A DNA stretch of 64,000 nucleotides from NCBI GenBank assembly GCA_964006375.1, contig OZ023267.1:87615406-87679405 (forward strand), written 5' to 3'. How positions within the stretch are numbered: position 1 is the first letter of the stretch; each line of letters begins with the position of its first letter. The notes under the pieces are model-generated. The model had not been told where the DNA came from. It saw only the letters and a list, made by a program, of their open reading frames with translations, and searched no databases. The stretch comes from Tillus elongatus (lineage: Eukaryota > Arthropoda > Insecta > Coleoptera > Cleridae). A program made the translations under genes and the position numbers. Positions 11,497 through 21,649 of this stretch are shown here, in pieces.

Positions 11497-13003
11497 TTAT
11501 AGAAGTTGGGTACATGGTGACGTATTTCCTCCACCGTTAGTCTTGAGCACGTCCTCGTGTTCAACTTGGGGTGATTTCTTCTTCTTTAGGAAGGGTGTCC
11601 ATCTCTTTCTGGACCAAACCAATATAGTGAAGATGATGACTACTATTATAAATGTGGTAACACCTATGTGACTTGTTGTTTCAATTTTTCAGCATTTTTC
11701 AGGTGAACTGAAGCGGACTTCGTATTTTTCTTCCTTGAGTGGTAATATCAGGTCTGGAATCCACGTTATGTTGCCTGATACGTCTGTGTATATCTCATCA
11801 TTTACTGTGATTTTACAGTTAGGCAGTGTGCTTACGATAGCATTTTGGTGTATTGTTTTTCTGTCGATTTTATTTGGACATTCTTCTATAACTTCGACTG
11901 ATACATCTGTTGAGATGAGCACGTTGTTGTTTCGTATCTTGATGGACGTCGTGTAACTATTGGTTACCTTTTCAGAAGGGCAACTCGAGGGTTGGTTTAG
12001 TTGGCAACTTTCTTCTTGTGGTGGATTTGAACACACTATGGCTTCTGTTATTGATGGGCATCTTTCAGATGTCCATAAGTTTTGTTGAGCTATTTCCAAA
12101 TAATATGAACTTGGGGGTATAAGGACTTTATGATTTTCTGGTAAGGGAATTATTTGAAAGTAGGAGCCTGGTGTAGGGTGTAAAATCTGGACCTTTAGTA
12201 AACAAATGATTGTGTCTCCTGCTGATACAACTATTAATTTAGTAAATTCAATAATTTTAAATATGTGGTTTCTGTCAAAGTTAATTAATTCATTTTTGTT
12301 ATAAATTAATTCAAGATGCTGTCTTATTTGTGTTAAATCCTTCCAGGTAAATATTTCAATGTTTGTAATTTCATTAAAGCTAAGAGATATAGTTCTTTGA
12401 ATAATTTTGACACTTTCTAATAAATTTTGGGCTAATGAGATTTGATATTGAATGAAACTCCTTTTTTCCATGTTCGCTAGTTCACAAAATCTGTCAGCTA
12501 TCGTCTGAAGATTTTTGTTAATTATTTTTTGTTCTTCTACAAATTTTTCTGTAATTATATGTGCAAATGAATTTAGAGAGTCTAGTTGAGTCATCATTTC
12601 ACCTTGATTTAAATATAAAGTGTTTAAATGTTTGTTTATTTTATCGAGATCGTCTTGATCGAGATTTCCGGTTATGGTTTTGATCAGCGACCCTGCTCCG
12701 TTTATTAACCCGCGTTTCGTTCTGGAGTGCGTTAATTTCTCAAGTTCTAGGTTAATTTTGGAAACTTGGTCATTAAGCATCTGTACATATTCCTTGTTAA
12801 TAGCAGTGCCATAATTTTCGTTAATTTTTATAGTATTGTTTGTCAACACCCGATAATTATTTTCTAAAACCGATACATTAAAATAAAAGTAGAAATTATG
12901 ATAGTAATTAATTATTCTAGCTATACCTATATAATCTTTTAAAGTATCCGTTAGTGATTATGGGTTTTACTTCTAGTTGATGGACCTGGCTGAGGGCCAT
13001 CAT
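11497..13003 (-). pseudogene. Gypsy/errantivirus envelope (baculovirus F-like) gene, broken
   Basis: Envelope glycoprotein of the retroelement, of the class III fusion type shared by errantiviruses and baculovirus F proteins. A start with two Met codons lies at 13003-12998. The main open part (12849-11689) contains a dibasic cleavage site RTKR followed by GLINGAG (fusion-peptide-like), a long helical region, a cysteine-rich domain and NITW. A membrane-spanning segment and basic tail lie at about 11670-11590. Two lesions are seen: a one-base frameshift in an A-run near 12937-12944, and an in-frame TGA at 11689-11691 just before the membrane segment, after which the frame stays open to 11497. 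The comparison copies at 18.1-18.9 kb and 10.5-11.1 kb support both lesions. It follows pol directly, as in errantiviruses. Confidence 0.88.
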
Positions 13004-13017
13004 CAGGGGGATGATGT

Positions 13018-13036
13018 TCCTGCAAAGAAAATGTTT
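13018..13036 (-). promoter_or_regulatory. Candidate 3' splice acceptor for env mRNA
   Basis: On the minus strand a pyrimidine-rich tract ending TTTTCTTTGCAG (AG at 13021-13020) lies about 17 nt before the env start codons. Errantivirus env is normally made from a spliced subgenomic RNA, so this position is expected. A related copy has TTCACTTGCAG at the same place (near 18916-18906). Donor site not identified. Confidence 0.5.
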
Positions 13037-13300
13037 TTCCACTCTTTTTACATTTTTCAAATGGGCTGTTTTCTTTTGGGAATAAGGTAAAAGTAATTTG
13101 TTTTGATTTACTTGAACTGGATTAGGATAAATTTTATATAAAGCGTTAGTTTTCTTTACATAAGGTACTTTAATAGCTACTTGTTCAGTTTGTATTTGCG
13201 GTATCTCATTACGATTTTCATTTCTTTTTCTAAGAATAGTTTCTGACTTTTCTTTAGATTTTTTGTATATTTGATCGAAAAAGGGTAATATTTCTTCAAG

Positions 13301-16219
13301 TCATCTATGGTTATATTCTTCATACAATGTTTTATGGGGGTCTATAGGTTCAAGGTTGTCATAAGGGCTGTAAAGAAGGGAAAAGGGACTATGACCGGTC
13401 AATGGGTGAACTGATTGATTGTATATTAAAATACAGGTTATCATAAGATCAATAGGTTTTTCTAACGGATTCTCCAACTTCATTGTTCTTAATTTTTCTA
13501 ATATAGTTGAGTGAAGTCGTTCAACTGGGGAGTTTGAGTTTGGGTTTTGAGGAGTAGTTATGTGTAATTTTATGTTAAATAGGTCGCAGTATTCCTTAAG
13601 GGTTGCATTATCAAATTCTTTGCCAGAGTCACCTACGAGGGTTGAAACGTAATTATGATGAGAGAAATAGTGTCTGAGTTTACTTAAAATCGTCAGAGCT
13701 GTTGTATCTTTAATGTAATAAGCTTGTGCATATTTACTAAACAAGTCTATTATCGTAAGAAATTTATGGTTCTCAAAACTGAACACATCTGCATGAATTA
13801 CTTCAAAAGGTCTTTTGGCTAACAAGGGTCCGGAAAAGGGTAATTTATAGGGTCGTCGCTCATATTTGGCTTGCAGACAAATGTCACATTTGTTTATAAA
13901 ATCATTTATGGATTTTTTCATGTTAGGCCAATAGTAATTTAATTTAAGCTGTTCGTAAGTTTCGTTAATGCCATTGTGGTTATTTTGGTGGTAATTTTGA
14001 ATAATTTGTTTCTGTACGGTAGTTGATGTAATATTTTCGACTTGTTTATTGCATTTTATTATTTTTACTGAACTGTTAAAAAGAGCTGAGGCTACTAACA
14101 TAAATAATCTCTCGATTTCTTGGGTTTCGAATAAGATACCGTATACATTAGACGGATTGATTTTTTCTTTAAGAAAGGTGTTAAGTTGTTGTAGTTCATG
14201 ACCTTCTTGTAAATATATTTTGATTTGTTTATTTTTAAAAAGGTTTGTAGTTATTTCACGTTTTTCCGATCCGTGACAAATTAAAATTTGATTTTTAAAC
14301 TGATTGATTGGGCCTTCCGATATAGGTAAGCAAAATACAGGATTTTCTAAAGAAGTATGTTGGGTTTGAGATTCGCTATTATTCTGGTCAGGTTGAGGGT
14401 CGATTCCTAATTCTATAAGGTCGTTGTCGTCCAGAACTCTTAGTTCTGAAGGGTCCGCGTTGCCTAAAAGGGACACAAGATCTATATCATCTTCTACCGC
14501 ATTGATTTCTGTTCTTGAAAGGGCGTCTGCTACAACGTTATCCTTTCCTTTTTTGTACTTTATTTCATAGTCGAATTCTTCTAGTTTAAGCCTCCATTTA
14601 ACTAAACGGGAATTTGGTTCTTTTATCGAAAAAAGCCAAACTAGAGGTTTATGGTCTGTTTCTATAGTAAATTTTCGTCCGAAAAGATAAGGTCTAAAAT
14701 GTTTAGTGTTTTCCACTATTGATAGTAATTCCTTTTCAATAGTGCTATAATTTCGTTCAGCTGAATTAAGCGTTCTAGAGTAAAATGCAAAAGGTTTATT
14801 GTCTTGAGACAATACGCCTCCTAACGCTATATTACTTGCGTCGGTTGTCAGATGAAATTCTTTATCAAAATTTGGATATGTTAGGAGGGGTGAATTTATT
14901 ATAAGTTCTTTAGCTTGCGAAAATGCATTGACGTATTCTGGATCATTAAAGTTAAGAGTAGAATCTTTCTTTAGACATTTTGTGGGGGGATAAACAATTT
15001 TGGCAAAGTTTTTTATAAAACGCCTGTAATAGCCAACAAGTCCTAAGAAGGCTTTTATTTGTTTTTGTGTTTTCGGAATAGGATAATTTTTTATGCATTC
15101 AATTTTGCTTGGATTTGGTTTTACGCCGTCAATTGTGATGACGTGGCCTAAAAACTCAACTTCCTTTCTAAGAAACTCTGATTTATCTAGCTGTATCTTC
15201 AAGTTAACATCTTGTAATTTTTGAAATACTTGTTTAATGTGGATAAGGTGTCCCTTAAGGGATCTGGATAATATTACAATGTCGTCCATATAAACAAAGC
15301 AGTTTTTGTACAGAAATTCTCTAAAAACATATTCCATTACGCGTTGGAAGGTTAAGGGCGAACTCCGGAGACCGAAGGGCATTCTAACATACTCGTAATG
15401 CCCATTGTTCCCGCTAAAGGCTGTTTTCTCAATGCTTTCAGGGGTTAATTCAATCTGATGAAACCCTTGAGCTAAATCGAGAGTAGTAAAGTATGTCCAC
15501 TTTCCTAAGTTGTCTAAGATTTCCTCTATTCTAGGTAAGGGATATTTTTCGAGTATCGTTTTTTCGTTGAGTTTTCTGTAGTCAATGACTAATCGCCATT
15601 TTTTCTTTCCCGAGGAATCTAACTTTTTTGGGACAATCCAAACGGGCGAACAAAAAGCAGAGGTAGAGGGCCTAATAATTTTATTGTCTAATAATTTTTG
15701 AATTTCCTTCTGTATTTCAATTTTTAGGTGATATGGATACCTGTAAGATTTTACATGTATGGGATCATTATCGCGAGTTCTAATATGATGTTTAATAGCA
15801 TTTGTAAATGTAAGATCCGAGTTTTCGTGATATTGATGACATAATTTAAATAGTTTTTGTTTTTCCTCAGAATTGAGATGGTCAGTTCTCAATTGTTGTC
15901 TCACGTCGACTTGAACTGAGTTGGGAAATTTAGGTGTTTCTTCAAAATTTTGGATGGGTTCTACTTCAATTTGTTCTGTAAAGTTAATTTCAGCGATTTG
16001 TGACTTATTTTTTACTGTACATGGTATAGAACAAAACCCAGATATAGCTTCAGCTATGGATTCTGGTATATGAACTAATTCATTTTCCATTTCTGGAATT
16101 AAAACTGTTCCGTCTTCAATATTTACAGGTATTTGAATATGGGTAGTACAAGTTTGTGAAAAGGGTTGAAAATTTAGAGGATTTATTTCAAAATAAAAAG
16201 GTAATTCAATTTCTCTCAA
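13301..16219 (-). CDS. Gypsy/errantivirus pol polyprotein (RT, RNase H, integrase)
   Basis: Open for 972 codons. Reverse transcriptase spans about residues 150-340, with the LVIDYRKLN and RMPFGL motifs and the catalytic YMDD at 310-313. RNase H follows (TTDAS near 458, ETDHK near 520). An integrase zinc-binding domain has two His near 744-748 and CDIC at 778-781. The catalytic integrase core has D in HADVF (811), D in GDSG (about 864) and E in PVERLHST (900). It stops at TGA 13301-13303, but the same frame continues open past 13030 into env, so the TGA looks like a premature stop; the region 13300-13030 encodes the integrase C-terminus. Upstream, a one-base shift near 16236 separates it from protease. 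The element supplies cDNA synthesis and integration; all core residues are intact, though the polyprotein is interrupted. Confidence 0.93.
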   Translation of the reverse strand: MREIELPFYFEINPLNFQPFSQTCTTHIQIPVNIEDGTVLIPEMENELVHIPESIAEAISGFCSIPCTVKNKSQIAEINFTEQIEVEPIQNFEETPKFPNSVQVDVRQQLRTDHLNSEEKQKLFKLCHQYHENSDLTFTNAIKHHIRTRDNDPIHVKSYRYPYHLKIEIQKEIQKLLDNKIIRPSTSAFCSPVWIVPKKLDSSGKKKWRLVIDYRKLNEKTILEKYPLPRIEEILDNLGKWTYFTTLDLAQGFHQIELTPESIEKTAFSGNNGHYEYVRMPFGLRSSPLTFQRVMEYVFREFLYKNCFVYMDDIVILSRSLKGHLIHIKQVFQKLQDVNLKIQLDKSEFLRKEVEFLGHVITIDGVKPNPSKIECIKNYPIPKTQKQIKAFLGLVGYYRRFIKNFAKIVYPPTKCLKKDSTLNFNDPEYVNAFSQAKELIINSPLLTYPNFDKEFHLTTDASNIALGGVLSQDNKPFAFYSRTLNSAERNYSTIEKELLSIVENTKHFRPYLFGRKFTIETDHKPLVWLFSIKEPNSRLVKWRLKLEEFDYEIKYKKGKDNVVADALSRTEINAVEDDIDLVSLLGNADPSELRVLDDNDLIELGIDPQPDQNNSESQTQHTSLENPVFCLPISEGPINQFKNQILICHGSEKREITTNLFKNKQIKIYLQEGHELQQLNTFLKEKINPSNVYGILFETQEIERLFMLVASALFNSSVKIIKCNKQVENITSTTVQKQIIQNYHQNNHNGINETYEQLKLNYYWPNMKKSINDFINKCDICLQAKYERRPYKLPFSGPLLAKRPFEVIHADVFSFENHKFLTIIDLFSKYAQAYYIKDTTALTILSKLRHYFSHHNYVSTLVGDSGKEFDNATLKEYCDLFNIKLHITTPQNPNSNSPVERLHSTILEKLRTMKLENPLEKPIDLMITCILIYNQSVHPLTGHSPFSLLYSPYDNLEPIDPHKTLYEEYNHR

Positions 16220-16235
16220 TTTTACGGTTCTTTTT

Positions 16236-16553
16236 TCATAATCTAGTTTTGGTATTTAATTTTTTAAAGTCTTCGGAACCTATAAGAGCATCAAACCTCT
16301 CATGCCATTTTATTACTCTAAATGAAAGTGGAAAATTTATGCCGTATTCTTTTAACAGGGGGTATCTGACATTATCATTTCCTATTGTAATTTTTCCTAC
16401 AGATTTTACGGAAAAGGGCTTTTTGAAAATGTACTCTGAAAAAAATTCATATGCAGGGCCCGGATTTATTATGCTGTCTGAAACTCCCGTGTCCAGAAGA
16501 ATTTTCAAATTTAAAGATGGCAGGACCAAAAACGGTAATTTGGGTAGTGTCAT
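16236..16553 (-). CDS. Gypsy retroelement aspartic protease segment
   Basis: A 105-codon frame carrying LLDTGVSDSII, the DTG active-site triad of a retroviral-type aspartic protease at residues 21-23, and later an IGSEDF-like phrase matching the flap and dimer end of such proteases. It begins 15 bases after the gag stop in another frame and ends one frameshift short of the pol frame. In an intact element it would be the N-terminal part of pol, reached from gag by frameshifting. The start used here is only the first in-frame start; the true entry is probably a ribosomal frameshift in the gag end. Confidence 0.85.
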   Translation of the reverse strand: MTLPKLPFLVLPSLNLKILLDTGVSDSIINPGPAYEFFSEYIFKKPFSVKSVGKITIGNDNVRYPLLKEYGINFPLSFRVIKWHERFDALIGSEDFKKLNTKTRL

Positions 16554-16567
16554 AATATTGTTTGTAT

Positions 16568-17677
16568 CTAGGGTGACAAAGGATTTTCCGAGGCTTCTTC
16601 CTGAAAATCCAGATTTTCTGGCTCATTTCCGGAATAATCATTAAGGTTTTCGTTTTCGACACATTGCAAATAATATTCGGGTTGTAATTCGTCAGATACA
16701 TAATCTGTCATTTCTTGATTCGGATATTCTAGATTACATATTTCCATGGGTGTAGTTTGATCAAATTGTCGATTTTGTCTTTGTGGGGGTGTCGAAAAAG
16801 TATTTTTTGTTCTGTTAAATACAGATGAATTTTGAGGCGGCTGATGGCGGAAAACTTGACTATTTGTCGGAGAAATTTTATTTTGTGGTAGAGCTCTCAA
16901 ATTGGATATAGGTTTACTGGGGAAATTAGGTCTTTGTCGTAAAAAGGGTGGTTGTTGAAATCTATTTACGAAATTAATATTTTGTTGAGGTAACGGTCTT
17001 TTTGGTAAAGCAATTTTTTCTAAAAATGTTAGGGGTTGTTTTTGTGAAGAAGAATGTGATTTATTTCTTAAGCTATTTATGAAATCTGCTTGTTTTATTT
17101 CCTTATCTATGCGGTGACACTCAAGTAAAGCCGTTTCTAAACTTGTTACATTTACTAGTCTTAAATGACTAAAATACGGTTCTAGTATGCCGACTTTAAA
17201 TGATGTTACAGCCATTTCAGTAAAGTAATTTTTCTTATAAATTTTAATTTCGGTACCTAAATCCTGTAATTCGATATTCTCATAAAGTGCTTTCAATTTT
17301 TCTTTAATTTTGCTATGAAATTCTAAAACTGTTTGATTTTTTGTCATATAACAGGTAGTGAGGTCTGTTAACAAGAGATTTTCAGAGCGTGGGTCTGAAT
17401 ATTGTGCCATAAGGCCATTTTAAATATTTTCCCATGAACTAGTTTCTAGAGATAATAAAATATCTCGAGCATCTTGTACAATTTTTGATTTAATAAATTC
17501 GAGTATCATTCTATTGTGATGCTCAGCATTTTGTTCTGTACTCTCTTTTTTGTAATTTATAATAAACAGTTGGCATTGTCTAATAAAATAATTTAAATGT
17601 CTACAACCTCCACTGTATTCTGGGATCATCATAGATGCCTGAGATAACAAGGAGATGTCGCCTTTATTATGTGACAT
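16568..17677 (-). pseudogene. Gypsy/errantivirus gag, one nonsense codon
   Basis: Starts at ATG 17677 (MSHNKG...). The first 85 codons contain a helical gag start with FIRQCQLF and a C-terminal SSWENI; a TAA at 17420-17422 interrupts, and the same frame continues to 16568 through YSDPRSENLLL, a typical errantivirus capsid phrase. It then enters a Pro/Asn/Gln-rich region and an acidic C-terminus without zinc knuckles, as is usual for errantiviruses. A single in-frame stop makes this copy unlikely to be functional. The corresponding region of the plus-strand copy near 34.1-34.4 kb shares the PMDTSSGN-like phrase family. Confidence 0.85.
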
Positions 17678-17689
17678 GATGACTAAAAT

Positions 17690-17870
17690 AGTTTATTATT
17701 TTTTGTCGAGTTAATATTTTTCAGATGTCGGGTATAATTAATTTTTAAACGTTATTTCTACTTAAATCTTCAAATAAGCTGATACACAATATAAAAGTAT
17801 TATTGCTAAATAGGTTTGTCTGATTTTAATTTATTAATAAAATATTAACGTAAGAACTCTTTAATATCTT
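17690..17870 (-). other. 5' leader region of gypsy copy 1
   Basis: AT-rich sequence directly upstream of gag. No tRNA-primer binding site starting TGG could be placed and no copy of the 3' flank was recognised, so a 5' LTR is not identified; the element may be truncated here. Confidence 0.4.
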
Positions 17871-17873
17871 AAA

Positions 17874-18085
17874 GTATTTCGAACCAAAATGGTTTGGAAA
17901 TACGTGGGATTTAACATAAATAATTTTTGAAATATTTTGAAACAAAATGTTTGAAAATACGATAGCTAATACTAATTATTGATAAGGTATTTCGAAGCAA
18001 AAATGTTTGAAAAATACAGTAGATTTAATACTAATTATTGACAAGGTATTTCGAAGCAAAAATGCTTGAAAATACAGTAGATTTG
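17874..18085. repeat. Four tandem hairpin units (~60 bp period)
   Basis: Four diverged units each contain an imperfect palindrome of the form GTATTTCGAAGC ... GCTTGAAAATAC, centred near 17889, 17945, 18001 and 18060. The last two are nearly identical and about 59 bp apart, linked by TACTAATTATTGA. They fill the gap between the 5' side of gypsy copy 1 and the env fragment on the right. They could be LTR or leader repeats of one of the elements, or a small satellite. Confidence 0.75.
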
Positions 18086-18900
18086 GAGAAAACACCCAAT
18101 AGTATCTCTGATAGATAAAACATTAAATTTTGTAAATTCTATGATTTTAAAGATATGATTAGAACCAAAATTAATTAGTTCATTATTATTATAGATTAAT
18201 TTGAAATATTGCTTAATGTGTCCTCTGAAGAAAAAATTCGGAATATTGGTAATTCCATTAAAGCTAAGGGAAATAGTGCGTTGTAATATTTTAATAGACT
18301 CTAATAGTTTATTGCCTAAAGATATTTGAAACTCGATTGAAGATCTTTGTTCTAGACGAGAATATAATTATACAAAACAATTTCTAATATAATCGAGATT
18401 TTTATTGATTATGTTTTGCTCTTGTTCAAACCGTTGCGTCATTAAATTAGCAAAGGAATTTAAATTATCTAACTGAGTCATCATGCCTTGCTGATTAGAA
18501 TAAAGGGCATCTAAATGTTTATTTATTTATTTCAAGTCTTCTTGGTCGAGGTTACCAGTGATCATTTTTATGACTGATCCTGTTCCATTTATCAAACCTC
18601 GTTTTTCTCTAGAATGAGTTAATTTTTGGAGTTCATTTTTTATAACGTCAATTTGATTATTTAACATTTGAATGTGAAGACAGGTTGCGTTATGTGTAAC
18701 ATTTTGATTAACTATTTTTGCATTACTTAAAAGTTGATTATAATTATTTTCTAGGAGTGTTAAATTAAAATAAAAATAGAAACGGTGGTAATGGTTAATG
18801 ATTTTTGCAATACCTATGTAGTCTTTAACGTACCCGTTCGTTTTAATGTTTTGAATCCCTAGTGGTTGAACTAGACGGAGCGTGGTCATCAGCCACGGGG
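18086..18900 (-). pseudogene. Gypsy/errantivirus env fragment (N-terminal part)
   Basis: Begins with a Met-Thr-Thr start near 18889 and follows the same order as env at 11497-13003: GYVKDYIGIA, a long helix, cleavage site REKR followed by GLINGTG, the ITGNLDQ block, then RT(I)SLSFN and NELINF. Stops at about 18530 and 18370 interrupt it. It ends abruptly near 18086 where the tandem hairpins begin. It represents another copy of the family, about as diverged from copy 1 as an old relative. Confidence 0.85.
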
Positions 18901-18904
18901 GGAG

Positions 18905-19470
18905 GCTTCTGCAAGTGAATTTTTCTTTTAATACGTTTTGTTTTCACGAATGGGGTAACAATAATTTGTTTCGTGGAATATTTACAGGCCCGAAATGTAA
19001 TTTATATAGTGTCCGTCTTTCTAACTTTAGGTATTCTAACAGCTACTGTGTCGGCAGATATGTTAATATTTTGTTCCATATTTTTATTTGCTTTGTCTAG
19101 TAGTTTTGTTGCTTTCTCCTTCTGCTTGTTATACAAGGTGTCGAAAATGGTAAGATTTCTTTGAATATTTTATTGTTGTAGACTTCGTAAACTATACGCT
19201 TGGGGTCGATAGGTTCTAGCTCATCAAAAGGGCCATATAAATGTTTGAAAGGTGGATACCCTGTTAGAGAATGAATCGATTGGTTATAGATCAGGACCGC
19301 CGTATTCATTAATGACTGAGGGGTTGTTTAATTTTTATAACTCGAACTCTATCAGTGTAATCTTTCGACGGGTGAATTTGAGTTTGCATTTTGGGGTGTC
19401 GTTGCGTCTAATTTGATATTGGATATTGAACAGTATTCGACAGTATCAAACCGAATGTTATGGCATCTGC
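18905..19470 (-). pseudogene. Gypsy integrase C-terminal fragment (5' of the env fragment)
   Basis: Minus-strand frames contain VLIYNQSIHSLTGYPPF and ELEPIDPKRIVYE, the end of the integrase core and its linker, matching residues around 930-965 of pol at 13301-16219. A basic tail region and a TTGCAG acceptor-like site follow before env. Frameshifts are present near 19320 and 19140. Only the end of pol is retained; sequence beyond about 19470 belongs to another repeat. Confidence 0.75.
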
Positions 19471-20060
19471 GACAAAAATTTCAATTTTTTTTTTGCTTAA
19501 ACGTTGTAAAACGTGTCAAAACCTATAGAAAATATGATTCGGGAACGACTTTTTTTCTGTCGGTCTGTATGTATGTTTGTAATCAAAATAACTTTGTTAC
19601 GAATTGAGATGTCGTCTTCAAATTCGATATACAGTTAGCAGCACCCGACAAACGAACGGTTCGGGTTGTTTTTGGTTAAAATCACTCTAGGGGGTAGGTA
19701 ATGAATGGGGGGGTGATTTGGTGAAAATTTACATTTTTTCGTTAAAACTCGAGTTATATAACGTTTTAGGGTCTGTTTATTACAAAATTTTCAATTTCAT
19801 CAAAGATCTGGTATTTTGTGCTGAAACTAAATTAGGGGTTGAATGCGTGGGGGTCGAATGTGACAGAAATTTCCAGATTCTGTTTTTGCTAAAACGGCGT
19901 AAAAAGTCTTAAAACATATAAAACTAGACTCTGGAACGAATTTTTTTCTGTCAGTCTGCGGGCTGTCTGTCTGTTAGTAGGCCCGAAAATTTTCGAATGA
20001 ATGAGATATCATGTTCAAATTTGCTATCCAGTTAGTACCAGACTAAGGAACGCTGAGGAG
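19465..20060. repeat. Dispersed repeat C, two tandem units
   Basis: Two consecutive diverged units, about 19465-19860 and 19860-20060. Each starts with a T-run, then a GTAAAA(A)(C/G)TGTCAAAA-like phrase, then a CTGTC(G/A)GTCTG block and a GTTAG(CA) block. A third copy lies at 23205-23585. Short ORFs in it are not conserved between copies, so it is treated as non-coding. Element type unknown. Confidence 0.75.
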
Positions 20061-20069
20061 AGTAGATTA

Positions 20070-21280
20070 TGACAGCTATGTGAAAGTTATGATTCAATTT
20101 GCAGCACTATTTTTGTCATACGCATGACGTCATGTGGTGAGTACAGTGCAACATAATACTATGCTACGGTACGGTGAGTTTCACGTTTCATCACATCTTA
20201 ACCTGTTAGCAAATTACAAAACTGTTGTTTTTTTATCAGATTTTATTAATATATTTCATTCAGTTAGAGGTAATTCTTATGATCAGATAACTACTCTGAC
20301 ATGATCATCAAATTATCTTATGTCTGTTAACCCGCCCTAAATATAACTTCTCTACTTCTCAAGTTTGTGTTGCCCAAATGCTAATTTAAGGCCCACCCTT
20401 AATTGTATTATATTTATATATGTAATATAAAAATAAGAAACAAGTGAAAATGCAAATAAACCCATTGCATTTAGTGCTGTGTTATATATTATCTGAAAGA
20501 TACACTATAGGCGACGAGGTGAAATGTAATTTCAGTAAATTTGCAGTTTACTGCACGGAGGGTTTTTAGGAATTTATTTTAGAAACATGCTTAGAACCCC
20601 CCTTGGATGCAGAAGCCACAAGAAAAATTGGTTGCAAACAACCGTCCCCCGAAGAAACTTAAGGGACCAGGAATGAATATGAGTGCTGGACGGGGAGGAA
20701 GTATGAGCGTAAAATTCTAAAAAAATCACTTAGTAGGACTTTGAAAAGCGCCCTCTTCACATTTTGCAGCCATTACTCCTTTAAACCTTGCGTCTATCCC
20801 CCACAGCACCCATATTTGCCGCAGCTCCCGTAACTTTCTTGGGGGTTGTTCCCAATAATTTTTTTGCTGGTTTATGCATTGAGGGTGGTTGTAGGTATGC
20901 AGGAAAGGAAGACCCACACGACGAAGCACCAGACCCGTCGCAACTCCTGCCCCGACCCCGGGGGCCGTGCCACCCTCACAGTCAAAAAACGGCGGAGTGC
21001 AATCTGAAAAATAGAGTGATGGGTAAGTACCTGCGGGTAAGGGGTGTACCAGGAAAGGAGCATGTAATATAGCAAGCAAAAAATAGAGAAATTATGATTT
21101 TTTTAACTTACCCCAGCAGGCCAGCGAAGAAGCGAGGAATGTAAATAACTCAGCAAACACAATGAATCAAATGGTAAAAATTCTGTCAGCTTGCATGTAA
21201 GATGCGAAACTTTATCTACAAGGAGTCTATTTATCTAAAACTGCCTGTTGCTGATAGTAAAATGTTAGCTTAGTCCTTAG
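20070..21280. other. No gene recognised; one GC-richer patch
   Basis: Mostly AT-rich. A GC-richer patch at about 20780-21070 has open frames on both strands (up to 117 codons) but none resembles a protein family, and the frames overlap antisense to each other. It may be part of an unrecognised element. Confidence 0.35.
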
Positions 21281-21288
21281 GACAACAC

Positions 21289-21645
21289 TTGGATGATATT
21301 GACATAAAAATGGACGAGGATTTAGTAGGTCAGCAACACAGTAGTGACGACAATAATGCGGAGGACACAATCAACGCAGAGGACATGATCCTACATGTTA
21401 GCGGAACCTCTTCTAAAATTACCACAACTAATGCCGAAGAAACAATAATTAAAAAATGAAAGAAGCGATAATTCACTCCCTCGACAGATCTTCAAAAGAT
21501 AATTGTGAAAGGAAACTTTAAAGAGCACATGAAACATAGAAAGCCACCGAAAAAATATGAATGTGAAGTTATCAGGAAAAAGTACCCTGACATTTTCAAG
21601 AATAAAGATTGGCAGAAAACGAAAGTATTTGTACAAAATAGCTAA
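21289..21645 (+). pseudogene. Unidentified small coding remnant with a Lys-rich C-terminal domain
   Basis: A frame from about 21289 to the TAA at 21643-21645 is open except for a TGA and a TAA close together near 21457-21470. The N-terminal part is acidic (DDIDIKMDEDL, then AED repeats). The C-terminal part reads as a compact basic domain with LQKIIVKGNF, KPPKKYECEVI, and DWQKTKVFVQN. That C-terminal pattern is reminiscent, from memory, of a short domain (...PPKKYEC...W..K.FV.N) found in uncharacterised animal proteins, some linked to mobile elements. I cannot name it. Compositional coherence across the two stops suggests a recently inactivated gene or a last exon fragment. Confidence 0.45.
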
Positions 21646-21649
21646 AAAA

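Noticed and set aside
11300..11671. 123-codon plus-strand ORF
   Set aside because: Antisense to the end of the env gene and its 3' region, where the minus strand carries a membrane segment and tail.
12995..13010. CTGATGA on the minus strand at the env start as a ribozyme core
   Set aside because: No GAAA box, no stem II hairpin nearby; it is coding sequence around the start codons.
16156..16644. 162-codon plus-strand ORF
   Set aside because: Antisense shadow of the protease and gag/pol junction on the minus strand.
17874..18085. CRISPR-like array
   Set aside because: Spacers are not unique sequence of constant length, units are diverged hairpins, and the genome is eukaryotic.
20726..21079. 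Overlapping ORFs of 94-117 codons on both strands
   Set aside because: Opposite-strand mutual shadows in a GC-richer patch; no recognisable domains.
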